Assembly: GCA_016987375.1 (NCBI GenBank)
Contig: PJRA01000051.1
Span: 681,413-716,307, forward strand
Direction of reading: 5' to 3'
DNA length: 34,895 bases
Source of the DNA: Brachionus koreanus
Taxonomy: Eukaryota; Rotifera; Eurotatoria; Ploima; Brachionidae
The translations under genes were made by a program, and so were the position numbers. Position 1 is the stretch's first letter. Every line of letters begins with the position of its first letter. This document shows, piece after piece, positions 31,165 to 34,895 of the stretch. The notes beneath the pieces are model-generated. The model ran no database searches. It was not told the origin of the DNA and saw nothing but the letters and a program-made list of their open reading frames with translations.

Positions 31165-31285
31165 TTGAGCCTTCTTTCAAGCTATTTTGAAAATAAATCC
31201 AAAATAATTAGAATTGAGCGTCCCGCAGGGGTTTGTTTTAGGTCCAATGGTTTTTCTTATTTTTGTTAATAATTTGTTAATTACT
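31165..31285 (+). pseudogene. Reverse-transcriptase remnant (non-LTR), copy 1
   Basis: The plus strand reads SSYFENKSKIIRI, then after a one-base frame slip SVPQGFVLGPMVFLIFVNNL. This matches the non-LTR RT block SYLxNRxQxVxI..GVPQGSVLGPLLFLIFINDL. No catalytic YADD region follows in frame. It is a small decayed piece. The identical sequence occurs 3023 bp downstream. Confidence 0.75.
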
Positions 31286-31925
31286 TCTCTTAAACTTATT
31301 ATATGATTTTTCAAAATAGAAAAATATTCTTTCCTTTAGTAAAATTGATCTTAGATAAAAATTTTTCTAAAAAAAGCATAATTGAAAAATCTAGCTTTTC
31401 TAAAAATTATTTTAAATTCTAAAATATTTATTCTATTTTTTTGTGAGTGAGATAGTGAACTATTACAAGTAGAAAGCCTTTTAGATACATGTTTTGTTTG
31501 TTAAAGCATTTGATTAGATGTAGAAGAAATAAAAAAATATTTTTAATTAAAATTTGAATTTTTTGTTTTTAAATTTTTCTTTTGAAACAAAAATAAAAAA
31601 ATAAATGAAAGTGTTTACAATTAATATACTTCTCTAATTGAAAAATTTATTTGATAAACTCACTCAGAGATATATATAAGACAGGGAGTAAAGATAACAT
31701 ATCGGGCTTAATATTCCAGATTTGTAGATTTGATTTAGCTTAGTTTTCATACCCGATAGTCTCTTATCAATTAAAAGTCAAGCATTTTTTAGGAATGATT
31801 TTTTTTTTAACGTAGATTAATTTTATTCTATCATTGAATACCTAAAATTGTAAAAACTATGGCACTTTTTACTTTATTTGGTAGCTTTTATACTCAATTT
31901 TGTAATTTTTATATTTTTTTTACAC

Positions 31926-31988
31926 AGTGCCTCTTATTTGACGGATCACTGAGCAAGTGGTTGGCGATCGGCCTTAGCTTAGAATTAA
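31926..31988. repeat. Short interspersed repeat, copy 2
   Basis: Related to 29322-29388: begins AGTGCC, contains ACTGAGCAAGTGGTTGG and GGCCTTAGC, ends AGAATTAA, and is followed by (AAT)n. It lies in the unit spacer beyond the last position where copy 2 is visible in the window. Confidence 0.6.
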
Positions 31989-32464
31989 TAATAATAATAA
32001 TAATCTAACTGTATATATTTTTTTTTCAAATAAAATTTTAGAATAATATATATTTTTTTAATAACGCTTAGAATAATAGACTTAATTGTGCATAAGAAAC
32101 GCATCATGTCTAAAAATTGAGATTTAATATTTAAGGCTAGCGTAAAATTCAAAATTGTTTTTTTGATAAATAAAAATTTAGAAAAAAATCATTTAAAAAA
32201 ATGCTGTTTTCTTTTTTTTTTGGAAAAATAAATCAATAATCAATTTAACTTTTTTTTTTGTTTTTTTAAATGGAAAAATTATTTTAGATAAATTAGCTTC
32301 CACAAAGTATGTTGAACTTTGAATTTATCTTTTTGAATTTGTTTAATTTACGCTCAATTTAGCGGTATTTTTAAAGCAAAAATAGACAAAAGCTTTCATT
32401 ATATTTTTTGGATAGTATACTTTCATAATATAAACAGTATATGTATTAGAAAACTATTAAAGTT

Positions 32465-32571
32465 TGCACAGACTAAATTTGGTTGATACATTTTGCACAA
32501 CGAATTTTAGACCCTTAGAAAAAAAGTTTTAAATTTTTATTTTTGTTTTTTGTTCCAAAATTCACAATGCC
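32465..32571. mobile_element. Foldback-type element arm at the duplication junction
   Basis: Ends in AAAATTCACAATGCC, close to the foldback element terminus AAATTTCACAATGCC, and contains TTTGCACAGACT and TTTGCACAAC like the other copies. No left arm or target duplication was found. The terminal GCC is immediately followed by GAAATTGTG, where homology with copy 1 begins. Confidence 0.5.
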
Positions 32572-32702
32572 GAAATTGTGTCTCTAAATTTAAATAATTT
32601 TTTTGTTAATGGTGCACTTTTTCTTTTGTGTAATTTTAAAATTTTTAAGTATAAAAAATTTAATTATTAAACTTTATTTAGTCTTTTATTGATAAAGAAA
32701 AA

Positions 32703-33370
32703 TTACTGCAGATTCCTAGGATAATTTGGTAGTTGTTCGCCGGAAAGAATTTGTTCAGAATTTACATTTGGTGAATTATTCTCAGGAATGTAAGACGAAT
32801 TTGGTTTTTGATTGTATAAGCTTGAATAAGGAGGTGGCAGAGTTTCATCAGTAAAAAAAACATTGTCATTAGTATAGACTGTGACTGGTTGTGGCATTCT
32901 TATAACTCTTCCTTTGTTATTTTTTCGTTTTCCTTCATAAACCAAAATTAAATATGATTTAGTTGATTTAGTAAATTTAAAAATTAACTTAAAAATTTGA
33001 TACAAATTATAATAATTGTGTTAACGATGGCTAGTACACATAAAGATCCAAAACTTATCATTATCCAAATCCACCAAGTAATTCTTTCATAATAATATGG
33101 ACAGCAGGCTTCTGAACTAGTACGCGGTGTATAATCGCAACATCGATAAGGACATCTTAAAAAAAATTTAAAATAATTGTCTCTTATTTTATTTAATTTT
33201 TGTTGTACATTGTTGTGTTTCTTAGATTATTAAAAGATGGATAATAAAAACATAGCTCTCTAGATTGGATTTTCTTAAGAATAATTAAATTTTAATGTTT
33301 GCTTCAATCGAATAGAATTTACTTGAATTAAGCTAAACGCCACGGTCACAAATAAATATATGTAATTCAT
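32703..33370 (-). CDS. Shisa-like six-cysteine membrane protein (STMC6 type), paralogue D, intron-loss copy
   Basis: Exons 33370-33323, 33273-33209, 33155-32989 and 32932-32703 give 169 residues. It is the tandem twin of paralogue C. Differences seen: one Tyr-to-Asn change after NLR in the ectodomain, loss of one codon (RL replaced by T before PRTSSEACC), Ile-Val replaced by Met-Ile at the old exon 3/4 junction, and Asn-to-Ser after PPPYS. The single exon 33155-32989 equals exons 3 and 4 of C joined with intron 3 removed exactly, and the frame stays open across it. Signal peptide, six cysteines (C-x3-CC-x10-CC), membrane helix and PPPY motif are all kept, so the copy looks functional. Confidence 0.83.
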
Positions 33371-34895
33371 TTAGTTTGATTTTGAATAAAATTATTTTTT
33401 TTCATTTTTTATTTAAAATTTGGTCTTTTTTTCCAAATTTATGATTTGCGTAATCAAAATTATTTGAATAATTGACAAACTTTTGAGAATTTTCTATTTA
33501 AAACAGTGTTACCTGTTGCTTATTGCTAATAATACAGAAACAATGATTATAGAAGTAAAAAATAAAAATTTATTATTCTTTCACTTATGCATTTAAGAGT
33601 AAATAAAAAAAAAAATTTTTTAAATTTTTTTACTGGAATAGAGAATTTCATAATTTTTTTTTCATGAAAACTCGATTTTATCTCACAGTTTGAATGTAAT
33701 TACATCATATTTTACATAATATTTTTAAGTGACTTTTTAATTCAAATTTAAAAAAAAAGTGCCAAATAATCTTTTAAATTAAAACAAAGAGAAATTTATA
33801 ATAATCAATTTTTAAAACTAAATAAAAAATAAATATTGATATTTTTCCTTTTAAATCTTTTTAAATGCAAAATTGAACTGACTCGTTTTCTAATTATTTT
33901 GTATATTTTTAAAATTTTTGAACAGTACAATAAGGACACTAATTTACTGAACTGCATTAATAAATCAAGAAATAGAAATTATTTTTTTGTCACCGGGAAA
34001 TCAGTCTTTATAAGGTATTAATTCAAATTTATTTCTTATTTCATTTTCAAATCAACAAATTTCATTTTTCAACAGCCATCACAGACATGGCTTGAAAAGG
34101 GTTTATTTAATTCTTTTTGATTTGACGTAACTGAATTACAACTTTTGCTTTTGAAACTGTTCCATAATCACTTTGATTTATTAATCTTTGAGCCTTCTTT
34201 CAAGCTATTTTGAAAATAAATCCAAAATAATTAGAATTGAGCGTCCCGCAGGGGTTTGTTTTAGGTCCAATGGTTTTTCTTATTTTTGTTAATAATTTGT
34301 TAATTACTTCTCTTAAACTTATTATATGATTTTTCAAAATAGAAAAATATTCTTTCCTTTAGTAAAATTGATCTTAGATAAAAATTTTTCTAAAAAAAGC
34401 ATAATTGAAAAATCTAGCTTTTCTAAAAATTATTTTAAATTCTAAAATATTTATTCTATTTTTTTGTGAGTGAGATAGTGAACTATTACAAGTAGAAAGC
34501 CTTTTAGATACATGTTTTGTTTGTTAAAGCATTTGATTAGATGTAGAAGAAATAAAAAAATATTTTTAATTAAAATTTGAATTTTTTGTTTTTAAATTTT
34601 TCTTTTGAAACAAAAATAAAAAAATAAATGAAAGTGTTTACAATTAATATACTTCTCTAATTGAAAAATTTATTTGATAAACTCACTCAGAGATATATAT
34701 AAGACAGGGAGTAAAGATAACATATCGGGCTTAATATTCCAGATTTGTAGATTTGATTTAGCTTAGTTTTCATACCCGATAGTCTCTTATCAATTAAAAG
34801 TCAAGCATTTTTTAGGAATGATTTTTTTTTTAACGTAGATTAATTTTATTCTATCATTGAATACCTAAAATTGTAAAAACTATGGCACTTTTTAC
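33371..34895. other. Spacer of duplication copy 2
   Basis: Repeats the copy 1 spacer at a constant 3023-bp offset. It includes the duplicated reverse-transcriptase remnant at about 34188-34308. Nothing additional was seen before the window end. Confidence 0.8.
34188..34308 (+). pseudogene. Reverse-transcriptase remnant, copy 2
   Basis: Same sequence as 31165-31285 (SVPQGFVLGPMVFLIFVNNL after a frame slip), carried by the tandem duplication and not a separate insertion. Confidence 0.75.

Larger units (their letters stand above)
30348..32569. other. Spacer of the tandem unit between paralogues C and D
   Basis: AT-rich. Holds a reverse-transcriptase remnant (31165-31285), a short interspersed repeat (31926-31988) with (AAT)n at 31986-32003, and a foldback-type terminal arm ending at 32571. 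A 61-codon open frame at 30813-30998 has no coding features and is repeated at 33836-34021 only because the block is duplicated. Confidence 0.6.
29467..32570. repeat. Tandem duplication unit, copy 1 (about 3.1 kb)
   Basis: Sequence from 29467 (GAAATTGTGTCTCTAAATTT) recurs from about 32572. Offset is 3076 through the last exon of the gene, then exactly 3023 from about 30040 to the window end. The unit holds STMC6 paralogue C, its upstream DNA and a reverse-transcriptase remnant. Divergence is confined to the first roughly 750 bp; beyond about 30230 I found no differences over about 1.6 kb. Confidence 0.93.
32572..34895. repeat. Tandem duplication unit, copy 2 (runs off the window)
   Basis: Matches 29467 onward. 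It continues to the last base of the window, which corresponds to 31872 in copy 1, so the true end and copy number are unknown. Lengths differ by 53 bp in the gene region, made up of a 50-nt intron and one codon. From 33260 to the end no mismatch or indel was noticed. Confidence 0.93.

Overview
The window is eukaryotic, from a compact and very AT-rich animal genome. Genes carry many short GT-AG introns (often 45-60 nt). The gene set is metazoan: a condensin subunit, caveolins, an i-type (invertebrate) lysozyme, a MUC4/Mesh-like NIDO-AMOP-VWD transmembrane mucin, and Shisa-like (STMC6) membrane adaptors. The i-type lysozyme argues against a vertebrate. A small spiralian such as a monogonont rotifer is my best guess; this is inference, not proof. 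All splice models were built by eye from GT/AG signals, reading frame and paralogue or family comparison. Each rebuilt gene keeps frame through every junction.

Layout. 1-161: 3' end of a decayed non-LTR retrotransposon. 1339-6125 (+): condensin subunit G (NCAPG), four exons. 6126-7578: intergenic, with a broken reverse transcriptase. 7579-16143 (-): a 16-exon gene for a roughly 1846-residue transmembrane mucin-like protein with an intact GDPH autocleavage motif; its large ninth intron (11708-13680) is a transposon landing site. 16144-17971: intergenic, with a possible tiny secreted peptide. 17972-18986 (+): i-type lysozyme with an unusual N/Q/Y-rich N-terminal region. 19857-24108 (+): three tandem caveolin genes. 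24109-26430: transposon remnants, including a foldback element with a perfect 9-bp target duplication. 26431-33370 (-): four tandem genes for small six-cysteine, single-pass, PPxY-type membrane proteins. The last two sit in a 3.1-kb tandem duplication that runs off the window end.

The genes do not form an operon or pathway. Apart from condensin G, all encode secreted or membrane proteins, and two families (caveolin, STMC6) have expanded locally. The strongest second-look items are: an exact 50-nt intron loss distinguishing two otherwise near-identical tandem gene copies; last-exon homogenisation between two STMC6 paralogues; a foldback DNA-transposon family with 9-bp target duplications; cysteine-substituted caveolin scaffolding domains; and the prion-like extension on the lysozyme.
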